Source: Methylobacterium sp. 10
GTDB taxonomy: Bacteria; Pseudomonadota; Alphaproteobacteria; Rhizobiales; Beijerinckiaceae
Reading direction: 5' to 3'
Assembly (NCBI RefSeq): GCF_000519085.1
Contig: NZ_KI912577.1
Location: forward strand, 436,501 to 500,500
DNA: 64,000 bases
Positions 44,702 to 54,712 of the stretch are shown here, one piece after another. Made by a program: the position numbers and the translations under genes. Within the stretch, counting starts at the first letter, position 1, and each line of letters starts with the position of its first letter. Under the pieces are notes generated by a model. That model searched no databases, had not been told where the DNA came from, and saw nothing but the letters and a program-made list of their open reading frames with translations.

Positions 44702-45838
44702 TCAGTAAACCACCACCGAGCGGATCGACTTGCCTTCATGCATCAGGTCGAAGCCGTGGTTGATGTCTTCGAGCGGCATGGTGTGGGTGATCAGATCGTC
44801 GATGTTGATCTTGCCCTCCATGTACCAGTCGACGATCTTCGGCACGTCGGTGCGGCCACGGGCGCCGCCGAAGGCCGAGCCCTTCCAGACGCGGCCGGTG
44901 ACGAGCTGGAACGGACGGGTGGAGATCTCCTTGCCGGCCTCGGCCACGCCGATGACGATGGACTCGCCCCAGCCGCGATGGCAGCATTCGAGGGCCTGGC
45001 GCATGACGTGGACGTTGCCGGTGCAGTCGAACGAGAAGTCCGCGCCGCCACCGGTGACGTCGAGGATCGCCGCGACCACGTGATCGTTGCCGACCTCTTT
45101 CGGATTGATGAAGTGGGTCATGCCGAACTTGCGGGCCATCTCCTGCTTGTCCGGGTTGATGTCGACGCCGATGATCTTGTCGGCACCGACCATCCGGGCG
45201 GCCTGGAGCACGTTGAGGCCGATGCCACCGAGACCGAACACCACGACGTTCGCGCCGGGCCAGACCTTGGCGGTGTAGATCACCGCGCCGATGCCGGTGG
45301 TGACGCCGCAGCCGATGTAGCAGATCTTGTCGAAGGGGGCGTCTTCGCGGATCTTGGCCAGGGCGATGGCCGGCAGGACCGTGAAGTTCGAGAAGGTCGA
45401 GCAGCCCATGTAGTGGAACAGGGTGTTCGCGCCGCTCGGGCTGCCGCCGGTGGAGACGCAGGAGAAGCGCGAGGTGCCGTCCGGCATCACGCCCTGGCCC
45501 TGCGTGGAGCGGATCGCGGTGCAGAGGTTGGTGCGCTGCGACAGGCAGGACTTACAGCTGCGGCATTCCGGGGTGTAGAGCGGGATGACGTGATCGCCGA
45601 CCTTCAGGTCCGTGACCCCGGCGCCGAGCTCGCGGACGATGCCCGCGCCCTCATGGCCGAGGATCGCCGGAAACTTTCCCTCGGAATCGAGGCCCGACAG
45701 CGTATAGGCATCGGTGTGGCAGATGCCGGTGGCCATCAACTCGATGAGGACTTCGCCGGCCTTGGGGCCTTCGATGTCGATGGTCTCGATGGTGAGGGGC
45801 TTCTTGGCCTCCCACGCGACCGCAGCGCGCGTCTTCAT
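44702..45838 (-). CDS. frmA: S-(hydroxymethyl)glutathione dehydrogenase / class III alcohol dehydrogenase
   Basis: This zinc enzyme oxidises the formaldehyde-glutathione adduct to S-formylglutathione with NAD. The 378-residue protein has catalytic zinc ligands in [16 protein letters not shown] and [11 protein letters not shown]. The structural zinc cluster is [17 protein letters not shown], and the coenzyme loop is [17 protein letters not shown]. Class III features include TSRFSC with Arg for glutathione carboxylate. It is upstream of fghA on the same strand, so both enzymes of the pathway are together. Confidence 0.96.
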   Translation of the reverse strand: MKTRAAVAWEAKKPLTIETIDIEGPKAGEVLIELMATGICHTDAYTLSGLDSEGKFPAILGHEGAGIVRELGAGVTDLKVGDHVIPLYTPECRSCKSCLSQRTNLCTAIRSTQGQGVMPDGTSRFSCVSTGGSPSGANTLFHYMGCSTFSNFTVLPAIALAKIREDAPFDKICYIGCGVTTGIGAVIYTAKVWPGANVVVFGLGGIGLNVLQAARMVGADKIIGVDINPDKQEMARKFGMTHFINPKEVGNDHVVAAILDVTGGGADFSFDCTGNVHVMRQALECCHRGWGESIVIGVAEAGKEISTRPFQLVTGRVWKGSAFGGARGRTDVPKIVDWYMEGKINIDDLITHTMPLEDINHGFDLMHEGKSIRSVVVY

Positions 45839-46041
45839 ATCATTATTCTCATGTCTGGACGATCACGGACGGTGTCGAACTGCCGACTCTTCGGCTTCGC
45901 CTCATCCAGGGGAGGGCAAGCCGAACGGCCCGAAAATCTGGTTCGTGCAATGATGGTTCTGGAGGCGAGATGCAACGCCCTCGGGCCGCGCGGGAGGTCG
46001 CGTCACCCCTGTGTTGTCGCGGAAGCATACCCGCCGGCCCC

Positions 46042-47907
46042 TCAGCGGTAGCCGGCAGCCTGCAATTCGAACAGCTCCGCGTAGCGCCCGCCCCTGACCT
46101 GGAGTTCCTCGTGCGTTCCGGCCTCGATGACCTTGCCCCCGTCGAGGACGAGGATGCGGTCGGCCATGCGCACGGTGGAGAAACGGTGCGAGATCAGCAC
46201 GCAGCTGCGTCCCCGGCTGAGATCGCGAAAGCGCTGGAACACCTCGAACTCGGCGCGGGCGTCGAGGGCGGCGGTGGGCTCGTCGAGGATCAGGATCTCG
46301 GCCTCGCGCATATAGGCCCGGCTGAGCGCGATCTTCTGCCATTGGCCGCCGGAAAGGTCGACGCCGTCGGCGAAGCGCTTGCCGAGCGGCTGGTCATAGC
46401 CCAGCGGCAGGCGTTCGATCACGCCGTCGGCGAGGCTGCGCCCGGCGGCGCGGGCGATGCGGGCAGCATCCTGACGCTCGTCGATGCGCCCGACGGCGAC
46501 GTTCTCGGCGGCGGTGAAATCGAAGCGCACGAAATCCTGGAAGATGACACCGATGCGGGCGCGCAGGTCGTCGAGATCGTAATCGGAGAGCGGGCGGCCA
46601 TCGAGCAGCACACGGCCCTCGGTGGGGTCGTAGAGCCGTGTCAGGAGCTTGACGATCGTGGTCTTGCCGGCGCCGTTCTCGCCCACCAGGGCCAGCACTT
46701 CCCCGGCGGCCAGGCGGAAGCTCAAGGATCGGACCGCCCAGGTCTCGGTGCCGGGATAGCGGAACCCGACCTTTTCGAAGACGATGCCATCGGTGATCGG
46801 CTGCGGGAACGGGACGGGCCGCTCCGGCGAGCGGATGGAGGGCTCCACCTCGAAAAACGAGAACAGGTCTTCGAGATACTGGGCCTGCGAGGAAATCTGC
46901 GAGAAGCCGAGCAGCAGGCCCTCGATCAGGCCGCGCAGGCGCTGGAACGAGCCTGCCAGGAAGGCGAGATCGCCGATGGAGAAAGCACCCGCCACCGTGC
47001 GCCAGACGATGGTGGCATAGGCCGCGTAATAGGCGAGCGTACCCAACGCCGCGAAAAGGCCGCCCCAGCCGGCCCGGCGGATGGCCAGCGCCCGGTTGTC
47101 GGCCAGGAGCTTGGCGGCCACGATCCGGTAGCGCTCGGCGATATAGGCGTTGAGGCCGAAGAGCTTGACCTCCTTGGCCGATTCCACGCTGGCCCCGAGA
47201 TAGCGCAGATAATCGATCTGCCGCCGCTCCGGGGTGCGGGTCCAGGCGAGGCGATAACCCTGCCTGTTGAAGTAGAGCTCGTTGAGGAAGGCCGGGACCA
47301 GGGAGCCGGCGAGCAGCAGGATCAGCCAGGGGGCGTAGGCGGCCAGACCGATACCGAAGGCGACGAGCGTGATCAGATCCTGCCCCTGCCCGAAGAGCTG
47401 AAACAGCAGGTTGGAGCGCCCGGTGACCTGCCGGCGGGCGCGTTCCAGCCGGTCCTGCTGGGCACTGTCCTCGAACTGTTCGAGGTCGAGGGCGGCGGCA
47501 TGGCGCATCAGCCGGAGGGTGGCGGCATTGGCGTAGAGGTCCGCGACCAACCCGTCGGTGAGGGTGCTCAACCGCCCCAGCAGATCGGACAGGATGGCGA
47601 GGCCGAGCTCGACGGCGACGAGGCCGGCGAGACGGCTCAGGGCGGGGTCCGCCATCCAGCCGGCGAGGCCGGTTCCGGCCGGATGGGGCCGGGCATGCTC
47701 CGCGACGATGGCGTCGAGGATGAGCTTGGCGAGATAGAGCATCAGCACCGGCAGGCTCGCCCGGACAAGGCGCAGGGCGAGGCTCGCCATCAGTAGCCGG
47801 GGGCTCGCGGCATGAACGAGGCGGAACAAGGCCGGCAGGTAGCGCAGCGCGCCCACGCGCTCGACGACGAACCGGTTCAGCGAGGGAGCGAAGGAGGTGG
47901 CGGACAT
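46042..47907 (-). CDS. ABC exporter, fused membrane and ATPase domains
   Basis: The 621-residue half-transporter has a membrane domain with about six helices (residues 30-330) and a C-terminal ATPase: Walker A GENGAGKTTIVKLL, Q-loop VIFQDFVRFDF, signature DLSGGQWQKIALSRA, Walker B EILILDEPTAALDARAE, and ISHRFSTVRMADRI. It would work as a homodimer. Substrate unknown: lipid, peptide or drug export are all possible. No adaptor or outer-membrane partner is adjacent. It follows frmA by about 200 bp upstream and is probably a separate unit. Confidence 0.88.
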   Translation of the reverse strand: MSATSFAPSLNRFVVERVGALRYLPALFRLVHAASPRLLMASLALRLVRASLPVLMLYLAKLILDAIVAEHARPHPAGTGLAGWMADPALSRLAGLVAVELGLAILSDLLGRLSTLTDGLVADLYANAATLRLMRHAAALDLEQFEDSAQQDRLERARRQVTGRSNLLFQLFGQGQDLITLVAFGIGLAAYAPWLILLLAGSLVPAFLNELYFNRQGYRLAWTRTPERRQIDYLRYLGASVESAKEVKLFGLNAYIAERYRIVAAKLLADNRALAIRRAGWGGLFAALGTLAYYAAYATIVWRTVAGAFSIGDLAFLAGSFQRLRGLIEGLLLGFSQISSQAQYLEDLFSFFEVEPSIRSPERPVPFPQPITDGIVFEKVGFRYPGTETWAVRSLSFRLAAGEVLALVGENGAGKTTIVKLLTRLYDPTEGRVLLDGRPLSDYDLDDLRARIGVIFQDFVRFDFTAAENVAVGRIDERQDAARIARAAGRSLADGVIERLPLGYDQPLGKRFADGVDLSGGQWQKIALSRAYMREAEILILDEPTAALDARAEFEVFQRFRDLSRGRSCVLISHRFSTVRMADRILVLDGGKVIEAGTHEELQVRGGRYAELFELQAAGYR

Positions 47908-48124
47908 CGCGGCGGACCATGCCGTGGCCGGCCCCGTCCGTCGATGCGTCGTAGGGTGCGCGATGGACTTCCCCGGCGGCGTCGCCGCGGCAGCCTCATG
48001 CGACGGGCGTTCAGATGATCCGCTTCATCGCGCAGACGCCTGAGGACATCGGGCATGACGGCAAGACTTTGCTTTCTGTCCCATGTTAGAATCCCGCCCG
48101 CACTGTGCGCGTGAGGCGGGTTGG

Positions 48125-48739
48125 ATGCTCAGCGGTTCGACTCTTCTACGGGTGGTCGTGCTCTTCGTCGTGGCGGCGGCGCTGGCGGGCCTGGTCCAGG
48201 CCTTCTGGCCGCAGGGCAGCGACGATCCGGCGCCGCCGGTGCAGCGCACCGAGCCGACCAAGGCCAGTCCGCAACAATCCGCGCCCGTGCCGCCCGAGCG
48301 TCGCGCGGAGCCGGCGCCCTCGGCACAGCAGCCCGTCCCTGCCGCTCCTGCGGCCCCGCAAGCCGTCCTTCCGCCGTCTCCGATCCGGCCGCTGCCGCGA
48401 CAAACGCCGCCCGGCCCGCCGGAGGGAGCGAATTCCGCGCTCAACCCGGCCCCCCTCCCCTATGGCGGCCCCGTGGCGCCCCTGGCCGAGAGCCCTCCCC
48501 TGAACGCGACACCCTCCGAGACGCAGCAGGCCAGCGACAATGCGGGACCGGCGGCGGTCTCCGTGGTGGATCTCAACACCGCCTCGGTCGCGGAGCTCAA
48601 CGGCCTCAAGGGCGGCGGCATGATCGGCCGCGCCATCGCCCAGCGCCGGCCCTATGCCTCGGTGGATCAACTCCTCTCGAAACGCGTCCTGAGCCGGTCG
48701 ACCTACGAGCGGATCAAGAACCAGGTGACCGTGCGTTGA
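48125..48739 (+). CDS. Helix-hairpin-helix (ComEA-like) membrane-anchored protein
   Basis: The 204-residue protein has one N-terminal membrane helix (VVVLFVVAAALAGLVQAFW), a Pro/Ala/Glu-rich linker of about 110 residues, and a C-terminal helix-hairpin-helix of the ComEA type: VVDLNTASVAELNGLKGGGMIGRAIAQRRPYASVDQLL. ComEA binds incoming DNA at the periplasmic side in competent bacteria. The long disordered linker could span from membrane to periplasm. No other competence genes are near, so the uptake role is only possible. ATG 48125 is preferred to ATG 48083, which adds 14 residues before the helix. Confidence 0.8.
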   Translation: MLSGSTLLRVVVLFVVAAALAGLVQAFWPQGSDDPAPPVQRTEPTKASPQQSAPVPPERRAEPAPSAQQPVPAAPAAPQAVLPPSPIRPLPRQTPPGPPEGANSALNPAPLPYGGPVAPLAESPPLNATPSETQQASDNAGPAAVSVVDLNTASVAELNGLKGGGMIGRAIAQRRPYASVDQLLSKRVLSRSTYERIKNQVTVR

Positions 48740-48992
48740 GCGATGGAGGCTGGCTTGGTGCTGGCATCGGGCGCCGCCGCTTCGTAAGATCGGCGAGAGG
48801 ATCGTGGGCGACAGCCATGCGATCCACCGAAGAGACAACGAGGCGTCGGGGCCGGATGGGTGAGATGCGTGCCACCACGGCTCGGCGAGGGACGGCCCGG
48901 TTCGCCGGCATCGCGCGGACCCGTTCCGCATGGCCCGCCTCGCGGGACCCCGCCCGCGTCCATCGCGCCAGAAACCCTTGAAAGGATCCGAT

Positions 48993-49208
48993 ATGTTGAC
49001 ACAGCCTAGCAACATCACCCTGCGCGACGACCTCGGGGTGACGGAGACCTCCGAGACCGACAACGTGGTGCGGTGGGACGGCGAGCGGCTCTATGTGGAG
49101 CACGACATCTATCACAACGGCCAGCTCGTTCATAAGAAGTACCGCAAGAACGTCACCGAGCCCGTGGCGCGGGCGCTCCAGGCGCTGATCAACCGCGCCA
49201 AGCAATAG
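48993..49208 (+). CDS. Small conserved hypothetical protein (copy A of a duplicated pair)
   Basis: This 71-residue hydrophilic protein (ITLRDDLGVTETSETDN, RWDGERLYVEHDIYHNGQL, ending ALINRAKQ) is not in a family I recognise. It has GAAAGGATC before the ATG and a clean stop. A near-identical segment sits at 51780-51989 on the other side of the TonB receptor gene. No signal peptide or membrane segment. Both copies are on the plus strand, so the receptor gene lies between two direct copies. Confidence 0.75.
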   Translation: MLTQPSNITLRDDLGVTETSETDNVVRWDGERLYVEHDIYHNGQLVHKKYRKNVTEPVARALQALINRAKQ

Positions 49209-49393
49209 GCGCGGCGCCGTCAGGCCCCACGGTCGGAGAAGACCGCCGCCCATTAGCGGGATCGGCCCTGCCGGGGCCGGTGATGGGGCCGCAAAACCCA
49301 TCACCGATCTCAGTGATGGCGGTCGCAGGAGCGCGTCACATCCCGTCAAAGGCCGGGCGCGGGGTGGGAACAGCGCAAGGCGGACGCCTCGCC

Positions 49394-51568
49394 TCAGTAG
49401 CGGGCCGTCAGGCTGGCGAGGACGGTGAGCGGTGAGCCGGGGAGGTTGTTGAACTGATTGAAGGGCTGCTCGATGTAGCGGCGATCCGTGAGGTTGCGTC
49501 CGTTCACGGCGAAACGCCATGTCGGGTCGATCTCGTAGAACACCGTCGCGTCGAGGCGCGCATAGGCGCCGACCTTGTAACTGTTGGTGATGTCACCGAA
49601 GCGCTCGCCCACATAGGTGACGCCGCCGCCGAATCCCCAACCCCGCATGGGGCCGCTCTGGAACTGATAGGTCGACCACAGGCTGGTGCTGAAGGTCGGG
49701 GCGGCCGGGAGCCGGTTGCCGATGGCGATCGTCGTATCCTGCGTCACCCGCGCATCGAGATAGCCGATACCGCCGATGATCCTCCAGCCGGGCAGGATCT
49801 CGCCGGCGATGTCGGCCTCGACGCCCTGCGAACGCTGCTCGCCGGTGATGATGGAGAAACCGGTATTGGAAGGGTCGGCCGCGGCGACGTTCGCGCGAAT
49901 GATCCGGAAGGCGGCGGCGCTCAGGGTGAGACGATCGGGGATCAGGTCGATCCGCGTGCCGATCTCGACCTGCTCGCCTGTTTCCGGCGCCGGCGTAAGG
50001 CCACCGATCACATTGGCGGTCTGGGGCGTGAAGGAGGTCGTGAAGCTTCCATAGACGGTGAGCGGCTCGATCGGCCGCCAGACCAGGCCGACGCGCGGCG
50101 AGGTTCCGGTGACGTCCTGAGTCGGAGGCACGGTGTTGTTGGTGGCGGTGCGCTGGAAATACAACTGGTTGGCCGTATCCAGGCGGACACCGAGGACGAG
50201 TTGCAGCCCCTCGGCCAGCTCGATCTGGTCCTGCATGTAGGTGCCGACCATGAACAGCTTCTGCCGCAGGTCGCTCTGCAGGGCGAGCGTTCCGATCTGC
50301 GGGATCGATCCCCGGATCGGGTTGAGGAAGGAGACCGGGCTGGCCGTGCCCTGCTGCGAATAGGGATGCCGGTAACCATCGACGATCTCGACGCCGAACA
50401 GGGCCGTGTGGCGGAAGCCGAACAGATCGAAACGGGCAACGGCTTCCGTCTGGCTGTCGATCGAGTTGTAGATGGACTCGACCTCGGTCAGGCGCCGCGT
50501 CAGCGACGCCCCGTTCGCGCTCACTCCGGTGGCACGGGTGGCGAACACGTCGAACCTGCCCCACTGGCCGTTGATCACCTGCCGCAAGGTCAGGCTTTCG
50601 TTGACGTCATGCTCGGCCTTCAGGGTGATGGAGTTCGATTCCCCATAATACCGGGACCATGACTCGCCATAGTAACGGCGGATATTGTCCAGGGGCACCC
50701 GGCCCCGGAAAGCCGTGAGACCTTCGTCATACTGGCTGTGCTGGCGCGAGAACTCGGCATTCAGGGAGATCCGCGTCGAAGCATCGGGGGTCCACAGCAG
50801 GGACGGCGCAAAGAAATGGCGTGAATTGGCAGGGCCACCGAAATCCCGGAAGGTGGGGTCGTCCTGCGTGGCGAAGCTGAAGCGGGCGGCGAGCCCGTCC
50901 GTCCCCGGGACCGCTCCCGTCACCGAGCCTTGAAGCCGCCGGAAGGCGTAAGACCCGCCCTGCAGGGTGAGGTCCGCGGAAGGCGTGAGCATCGGCTGGC
51001 GCGTCACGATATTGATCAGGCCACCGGGATCGCCCCTGCCATAAAGGACGGAAGTGGGACCCTTGAGCACTTCCACGCGCTCGACATTGGCGAGGTCGCG
51101 CTGCGTCGGCTGGAAAGTGTTGGCTGGGTTCAATAGGACGCCGTCGATCGCGTAGGTCTGCGTGTTGAAGCCACGCAGCACATAGGTGTCGGACCGGCCC
51201 TGGATGGTGCCGGCGGGCTGGACATTGCTCACATTGGTGAGCGCATCGGTCAGGCGGATGTCCTGCTGGTCGACGAGCACGTCACGGGGAACGACCTGGA
51301 CCGATTGCGGAGAGTCGCGCAGGGCGGTGTCCGTCCGGGTCGAGGTCGCGGAACGGCTCGCCCGATAGCCGGTGACGGGGCCGCTCGCCCGCTCGCCACT
51401 GCCGACCACCGACAGCTCCGACAGGACCACCGCGCTCTCGGCCGGAAGCGTCTGGGCCTTCGCGGCGGAGAACGGCCCGACACCGACCGCCAGAATGGTG
51501 ACTATATTCAGGACGACGAGCGGGCGCAGCATTGTGCTGCAATATAATTCAGCCACTAATTTGCTCAT
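49394..51568 (-). CDS. TonB-dependent siderophore receptor 3
   Basis: The 724-residue receptor has a leader ending AKAQ, a plug domain (TDTALRDSPQSVQVVPRD, YVLRGFNTQTYAIDG, RVEVLKGPTSVLYGRGDPGGLIN), and a 22-strand barrel ending ASLTARY. It lacks the Cys pair of receptors 1 and 2, and resembles ferrichrome/ferrioxamine-type receptors. The start at 51568 gives a leader of 39 residues; ATG 51532 gives a shorter one and is equally possible. No ferric reductase or ABC importer is adjacent. The gene is flanked by two direct copies of a small unknown gene. Confidence 0.9.
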   Translation of the reverse strand: MSKLVAELYCSTMLRPLVVLNIVTILAVGVGPFSAAKAQTLPAESAVVLSELSVVGSGERASGPVTGYRASRSATSTRTDTALRDSPQSVQVVPRDVLVDQQDIRLTDALTNVSNVQPAGTIQGRSDTYVLRGFNTQTYAIDGVLLNPANTFQPTQRDLANVERVEVLKGPTSVLYGRGDPGGLINIVTRQPMLTPSADLTLQGGSYAFRRLQGSVTGAVPGTDGLAARFSFATQDDPTFRDFGGPANSRHFFAPSLLWTPDASTRISLNAEFSRQHSQYDEGLTAFRGRVPLDNIRRYYGESWSRYYGESNSITLKAEHDVNESLTLRQVINGQWGRFDVFATRATGVSANGASLTRRLTEVESIYNSIDSQTEAVARFDLFGFRHTALFGVEIVDGYRHPYSQQGTASPVSFLNPIRGSIPQIGTLALQSDLRQKLFMVGTYMQDQIELAEGLQLVLGVRLDTANQLYFQRTATNNTVPPTQDVTGTSPRVGLVWRPIEPLTVYGSFTTSFTPQTANVIGGLTPAPETGEQVEIGTRIDLIPDRLTLSAAAFRIIRANVAAADPSNTGFSIITGEQRSQGVEADIAGEILPGWRIIGGIGYLDARVTQDTTIAIGNRLPAAPTFSTSLWSTYQFQSGPMRGWGFGGGVTYVGERFGDITNSYKVGAYARLDATVFYEIDPTWRFAVNGRNLTDRRYIEQPFNQFNNLPGSPLTVLASLTARY

Positions 51569-51779
51569 TGTGTCGTCGTCTCAAGTCTCGGCACGTCATT
51601 GTCGATATCGAGATCTGTTGAAGGACAGACCTCTCCGCAACAAGCACGTTTCACTCAACACGAGGGGGCACAACTCAGTTCATACACCCCTGTTGTAATT
51701 CGATGACGCTTTGGAAAAGCTCTAAACTATTTACGATCAAGATATAAAAGAGGAAATTCATAGTAGAGCAGTTCATTTA

Positions 51780-51989
51780 TTGCCGAACACCATCACCCTG
51801 CGCGACGATCTCGGGGTGACCGAGACCTCCAAGATCGACAATGTGGTGCGGTGGGATGGCGGGCAGCTCTATGTGGAGCAGGACATCTATCACAACGGCC
51901 AGCTCGCTCCTGAGAAGGACCGCGGGAACGTGACCGAGACCGAGACCGCGGCGAAAGCGCTCCGCGCGCGGATCAATCGCGCCAAGCAA
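51780..51989 (+). pseudogene. Copy B of the duplicated small gene, stop codon lost and start degraded
   Basis: The 70 codons here match copy A (48993-49208) closely: ITLRDDLGVTETSKIDN, RWDGGQLYVEQDIYHNGQL, ending ARINRAKQ. Copy A ends CAATAGGCG; here CAATGGCG reads through, consistent with one lost base, and the frame runs 93 codons further into unrelated sequence that overlaps the next gene (to 52268). The start is a TTG (51780) without a good ribosome site, whereas copy A has an ATG. It may be a decayed duplicate or a recently altered gene. Confidence 0.6.
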
Positions 51990-52213
51990 TGGCGAACACG
52001 AAACGCAGTTCCTCGGTCACCGGCCCGGCGGAGAGGCGCATGCATGCGCCGGGATCGGGGCCGCTCCGAGCGACGATTTGGTAAGCCCGATTCCGGGCAT
52101 CCCTGGACGACCGCAAGATTCTGCACGATGGTGCGACCGCTCGCGCTCGGGTCGTCCGCGATGCTCCGTATGGTGTCGGTCGTCGCTGCAGGCGGCGACG
52201 GAGGTTCCCGGCG

Positions 52214-54712
52214 ATGGTCCTGTCCCGCTATGTTGCCGTCTTCGCAGCCCTGTTCGCCGCCCTGCTGATCTGCGTGCCGGCCAACGCGCAGCAGGCCGAG
52301 AAGCGCATCGCCCTCGTGGTTGGCAACGGCGCCTATGAGGGGGCACCCATCGCCACCGCCGCCAACGATGCCGGCCTCATCGCGCAGACGCTGCAGGCGG
52401 CAGGCTTCGACGTCGTGGGCGCGCGCGACCTCGACGAGGACACCCTGCGCAAGGCCCTGCGCGACTTCCTCGACAAGGCGGCGGCATCGGGACCGGACAC
52501 GGTGGCCTTCGTCTATCTCGCCGGATACGGGCTGCAGCTTGAGGGCGAGACCTTCTTCGCCCCGGTGGATGCCCGCATCGCCACCGCCGTCGACGTTCCC
52601 GTCGCGGCCCTGCGCGTGTCAGACTACATCAAGCGCCTCTCCACCGTTCCCTTGAAGGCCCGGTTCGTCGTGCTCGATGCGGCCCGCGCCAACCCGTTCG
52701 TGAAGACGGGGGAGCCGCTGGCCGGCGGTCTCGCCCTGGTGGAGGCCGAACCCGGCAGCCTCATCGCCTACAACGCGGCGCCCGGTACCGTGGCGCCGCC
52801 CGAGACGGGGGCCTATGGCACCTATGCGCAGGCCCTGGTGGAGATGATCCGCGAGGGCGGTCTCCAGCCGGCGGCGCTCTTCGACCGGGTGCGCCTGCGG
52901 GTGAGCGAGACCACCGGGGGCGCGGCCATGCCCTGGGACGATTCCAAGATCGAGGTGCCGTTCGTATTCTTCGAGCGCAATGCAGATGCGCCCGCCCCGG
53001 CGCAGGCCGAACCGATCGCGGCCCTCCGCGACCGGCCGTTGCGCGAGATCGGCGCGCGGGACGCCTATTCGGTCGCCGTCGAGCGCGACACCCTGCAGGG
53101 GTACCAGGATTTCCTCGGGGCCTATCCCGACGACCCGATGGCCAAGCGCGTGCGCGCCATCGTGGCCGCGCGGCGCGAGGCGACGACTTGGCGCCGCGCC
53201 CTGTCGTCCGGCACGCAGGACGCCTACTGGTCCTACCTTTCGCGCTACCCGCGCGGACCGCACGCGGCGGATGCGCGCCGTCGCCTCGCCCGCCTCTCCG
53301 CCCCGCCGAGGCCCCCCGAGGCCTTCACAGCGCTCTCCTTCGATCTGCCCCCGCCGCCGCCGGAGGAGGAGAGCTATTTCGACCGGCAGGTCGTCGCCTT
53401 CGACGACCCGGCCTATGCCCTGCCCCCGCCGCCCCCCGGCATGCTGGCACCCCGCCCGGCCTATATCGTGGACATCGCGGCGCCGCCGCCCGAGGACGAG
53501 TCGTTCGCCCTCCCCGTCCCCCTCTTCGAGCCGGTTCCGGCCTATGTGAGCGCGCCCGCCTACATCGTCGCGCCGCCGGACAACGTCATCTATCAGAACA
53601 TCCACAACACGGTGGTGATCAACGAGATCAACCGGCGCGTCATCGAGCGGCCGCGCGGACCTTCGGCGGCGGCTCTCGTGGGCGGTGCCGCCGGTCTCGG
53701 AGCGGCGGCACTCGCCGCCCGGGTGGCGCTGCCGCCCTCCCTGTCGCACCGCGCCGGCCGTCACGACGCCGGCCCCACCGCCGACGGCCCTCGACGCGAC
53801 CGCCCCGGCCTGCCGCCGGGCGCCCGCGACGAAAGACCGAACGGTCCCCGCATCGGCCGCCCGCTCCCCGCGGTAGGCGCCCCAGACCCGCGCGCCGCAC
53901 GGCCGGACCCGAAGGCTTTGCCGGACCCGAGGCCGGTCGCGAACACGCGCCCGTCCGGTGACGTCGGCGGACCGCCGGACCGCGTGCGCCCGGGGGACGG
54001 CAAGACCGGGCCGGACCGGAAGGCCGCCATCGACCGTCGTCCCCCGCCCGATGCGGCGAACCCCGTCGGCCCCGGAGCCGGACGCGGCAACGCCGATCCC
54101 GCCGACCGTGCGGCCTTGCGACGGGAACGGATCGAGCAGCGCCGGGAGGCGGCCCGCGCCGCCGCCAAAGCCGAACGACCGCAGCTGCGTCCCGCCCTCG
54201 ACCAGCCGCGAGACGACCGCGCCCGCGAGGGGCGTCCGGGCCATGATCGGGTGGCCCGGCCGGGCGTCGAGCCGAACGGCATCGAGCGCGCCAGACGGGA
54301 GCCAGCCAACCCCAATCGCGAAGCAGCCGGGCAGCCGCCGCGACGCGGCCCGGATTCCGATGCCCTGCAGCGCCAGCAGCAGAGGCTTCAGATCCAGGAG
54401 ACCCGTCAGCAACAGCGGATGCAGATGGAGCAGCAACAGGCCGCCCGGCGCCAGCAGGGCCAGGCCCAGCAGCAGCAGATGATGCAGCGCCAGCAGATCC
54501 AGGAGAACCGCCAGCAGCAGCGCATGCAGATGGAGCAGCAGCAACAGGCACAGCGCCAGCAGATGCAGGCCCAGCAACAACAGCAACAGGCTGCCCAGCG
54601 GCAACAGATGATGCAGCAACAGCAGCAGCAACAGGCGGCTCAGCGCCAGCAGAGGCAGGCTCCGCCATCGGGCGGGAACCCGCACTGCCATCCGGGCCGG
54701 CCCTGCCGCTGA
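52214..54712 (+). CDS. Caspase-fold (C14) protein with both catalytic residues replaced, Q-rich tail
   Basis: The 832-residue protein has a signal peptide (ending ANAQ), a caspase-like p20 domain (about 28-260), and helical repeats around SYLSRYPRGPHAADARRRLARL. Long Pro- and Arg-rich linkers and a Gln-rich C-terminus follow. The usual catalytic motifs are changed: YLAGYGLQLEG has Tyr105 where caspases have His (AGHG), and VVLDAARANPF has Ala157 where they have Cys (DACR). The fold motifs around both sites remain, so this is a pseudo-caspase, probably periplasmic. Role could be binding or scaffold. GTG/ATG choices: ATG 52214 fits the leader. Confidence 0.88.
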   Translation: MVLSRYVAVFAALFAALLICVPANAQQAEKRIALVVGNGAYEGAPIATAANDAGLIAQTLQAAGFDVVGARDLDEDTLRKALRDFLDKAAASGPDTVAFVYLAGYGLQLEGETFFAPVDARIATAVDVPVAALRVSDYIKRLSTVPLKARFVVLDAARANPFVKTGEPLAGGLALVEAEPGSLIAYNAAPGTVAPPETGAYGTYAQALVEMIREGGLQPAALFDRVRLRVSETTGGAAMPWDDSKIEVPFVFFERNADAPAPAQAEPIAALRDRPLREIGARDAYSVAVERDTLQGYQDFLGAYPDDPMAKRVRAIVAARREATTWRRALSSGTQDAYWSYLSRYPRGPHAADARRRLARLSAPPRPPEAFTALSFDLPPPPPEEESYFDRQVVAFDDPAYALPPPPPGMLAPRPAYIVDIAAPPPEDESFALPVPLFEPVPAYVSAPAYIVAPPDNVIYQNIHNTVVINEINRRVIERPRGPSAAALVGGAAGLGAAALAARVALPPSLSHRAGRHDAGPTADGPRRDRPGLPPGARDERPNGPRIGRPLPAVGAPDPRAARPDPKALPDPRPVANTRPSGDVGGPPDRVRPGDGKTGPDRKAAIDRRPPPDAANPVGPGAGRGNADPADRAALRRERIEQRREAARAAAKAERPQLRPALDQPRDDRAREGRPGHDRVARPGVEPNGIERARREPANPNREAAGQPPRRGPDSDALQRQQQRLQIQETRQQQRMQMEQQQAARRQQGQAQQQQMMQRQQIQENRQQQRMQMEQQQQAQRQQMQAQQQQQQAAQRQQMMQQQQQQQAAQRQQRQAPPSGGNPHCHPGRPCR
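54367..54663. repeat. CAG-rich low-complexity tract coding the Gln-rich tail
   Basis: The end of the pseudo-caspase gene is built from repeated CAG/CAA codons with Met, Arg and Ala interruptions (QQQQ-type runs). Similar 9- to 18-base pieces recur, as in CAGCAGATGCAGATG-like units. Such tracts change length by slippage. Confidence 0.8.
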
